DNA of 6,599 nt from Chlorobiales bacterium (GTDB lineage Bacteria; Bacteroidota; Chlorobiia; Chlorobiales; Chlorobiaceae). The stretch covers positions 75,001 to 81,599 of the forward strand of contig JAKSDC010000019.1 in assembly GCA_022360275.1 (NCBI GenBank), given 5' to 3'. Made by a program: the position numbers and the translations under genes. A model generated the notes under the pieces. It was not told the DNA's origin, ran no database searches, and worked only from the letters and a program-made list of their open reading frames with translations. Shown one piece after another: positions 5,483-6,599 of this stretch (position 1 is its first letter; each line of letters opens with the position of its first letter).

Positions 5483-6599
5483 CTACTCCTTACTGTTCTT
5501 TTGCCCTTTACCTTTTGCCTTAACGCTTTTCTCTTCTTCCACCAGCCGGGTGTAAAACGCTTCATACCTCTCGACCATCGAGGAAACATGGTATTTCCGT
5601 GCCTGTTCCACACAGTTTCGCGAAAATGTTTCCCACTTGTCTGTATCGTTCAGCAGTTCAAGGGCTTTTTCCGACATTCGACCGACATTGCCGAGATCGA
5701 CAAGATAACCGTGTTTGCCGTTGCCGATAAACTCAGGAAAACCGCCCATGTTCGTTACGATAACCGGCACTCCGCAAGCCATGGCTTCAAGAGCGGCAAG
5801 GCCGAACGATTCCCCGCTGCTCGGCATCAGCATCAAGTCGGAAACGGAAAGCAGCGGCACGATATCGTCGATCTTGCCGAGAAACCGGACATGTTCTGCA
5901 ATGCCGTTTTCCCTCACCCAGACCTCGGCATCACTTCTGTCAGGACCGTCCCCGACAAGCAGCAGGGTAGCCGGAACATGCTGGACAATAGTATGAAAGG
6001 TTTTCAGGACATCGCGAATTCGCTTTACCGGCCTGAAATTGGAGATATGAATGCAGACCTTTTCACTGTCCAGCTCGAGCTGTTCACGTATTTCCCCGAT
6101 ATGCCGCACACGGTAAAACAACTCCGTATCGACAAAATTCGGGATCACCTCGATGTCTGGTCTCGGTTCGAACAGTTTCACTGTTTCGTTTTTCAGGAAC
6201 TCCGATACGGCAGTCACACCGTCCGACTTGTTGATAGCCAGCCTGACTGCACCGTGCATGCTGCTGTCTGCACCAACGACTGTAATATCGGTGCCGTGCA
6301 GGGTCGTTGCCAGCCTGAAACATTTCACCTCGGAACACGACTCTTCAAGCATCTGACGTGCAAGCATGGCACTCAGCGCATGGGGAATCGCGTAATGTGC
6401 ATGCACCACGTCGAGCTTTTCATAAGTCGCTACCTCGGCGATTTTTGTTGCAAGAGCAAGAGAGTAAAAAGGGCTCTCGAACACCGGGTATTGCATTGCT
6501 TCGACTTCGTGGTAGCAGATGTTCTTCGAAAAAGCCCCGAGCCGGAACGGAGCCGAGCGATTAATAAAATGCACGATATGCCCCCGCCCGGCCAGAGCC
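5483..6599 (-). CDS. bshA: BshA-type glycosyltransferase (N-acetyl-alpha-D-glucosaminyl L-malate synthase), N-terminus cut by the window
   Basis: BshA transfers N-acetylglucosamine from UDP-GlcNAc to L-malate, the first step of bacillithiol synthesis; BshB and BshC then deacetylate the product and add cysteine. The frame runs off the right edge with 371 codons visible; about 27 N-terminal residues are estimated missing. Comparison from memory with Bacillus subtilis BshA gives strong matches throughout: LAGRGHIVHFINRSAPFRL at the edge, YHEVEAMQYPVFESPFY, LATKIAEVA, DVVHAHYAIPHA (about 6378-6410), TLHGTDITVVG (about 6275-6306), HISNFRPVKRI (about 6016-6050), LLLVGDGP and ESFGLAALEAMACGVPVI. The last contains the GT4 EX7E pair (codons 5810-5812 and 5786-5788). 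It is a retaining GT-B fold enzyme, probably cytoplasmic. The C-terminus carries an extra lysine-rich tail (KAKGKGQKNSKE). It converges on mreB with a 46-base gap. A different GT4 sugar transfer is possible but less likely given the BshA-specific blocks. Confidence 0.92.
   Translation of the reverse strand, partial: ALAGRGHIVHFINRSAPFRLGAFSKNICYHEVEAMQYPVFESPFYSLALATKIAEVATYEKLDVVHAHYAIPHALSAMLARQMLEESCSEVKCFRLATTLHGTDITVVGADSSMHGAVRLAINKSDGVTAVSEFLKNETVKLFEPRPDIEVIPNFVDTELFYRVRHIGEIREQLELDSEKVCIHISNFRPVKRIRDVLKTFHTIVQHVPATLLLVGDGPDRSDAEVWVRENGIAEHVRFLGKIDDIVPLLSVSDLMLMPSSGESFGLAALEAMACGVPVIVTNMGGFPEFIGNGKHGYLVDLGNVGRMSEKALELLNDTDKWETFSRNCVEQARKYHVSSMVERYEAFYTRLVEEEKSVKAKGKGQKNSKE

Noticed and set aside
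1..6599. CRISPR array, mobile element, prophage or defence island
   Set aside because: There are no regularly spaced short repeats, no transposase, integrase or recombinase frames and no terminal inverted repeats. All recognisable genes are housekeeping.

Overview
This window looks like core chromosome of a green sulfur bacterium (Chlorobiota, Chlorobium/Prosthecochloris type). The placement rests on recognised protein families, not on a search. An AcnB-type aconitase fits an organism running the reductive TCA cycle. A BshA-type glycosyltransferase fits the bacillithiol / N-methyl-bacillithiol chemistry reported in Chlorobiaceae. Base composition and codon use look even across the window. I see no sign of a phage, integrated element, transposase, CRISPR array, RNA gene or defence island.

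Layout, left to right. Positions 1-1373 (minus) hold the first 457 codons of acnB; its 3' half lies beyond the left edge. Positions 1374-1802 are a 429-base gap. It holds the acnB leader (ribosome binding site, a small stem-loop, a candidate -10 box) and then an imperfectly duplicated, hairpin-rich repeat that reaches the end of queA. Positions 1803-2831 (minus) are queA and 2858-4189 (minus) are hisD. They lie 26 bases apart in one direction, so hisD-queA is probably one transcription unit. Positions 4190-4407 are a divergent promoter region. Positions 4408-5436 (plus) are mreB. After a 46-base convergent gap, 5483-6599 (minus) is bshA, whose N-terminus is cut off by the right edge.

The genes are housekeeping and do not form one pathway: aconitase (carbon metabolism), QueA (queuosine tRNA modification), HisD (last two steps of histidine synthesis), MreB (cell-shape cytoskeleton) and BshA (low-molecular-weight thiol synthesis). 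All five frames are intact where visible, with the key family residues present except for an atypical QueA motif.

I found no new multi-gene system. The most unusual material is non-coding: the repeat at about 1528-1802. Lesser points are the divergent QueA motif, the uncertain hisD start, and mreB standing without mreC/mreD on its downstream side.
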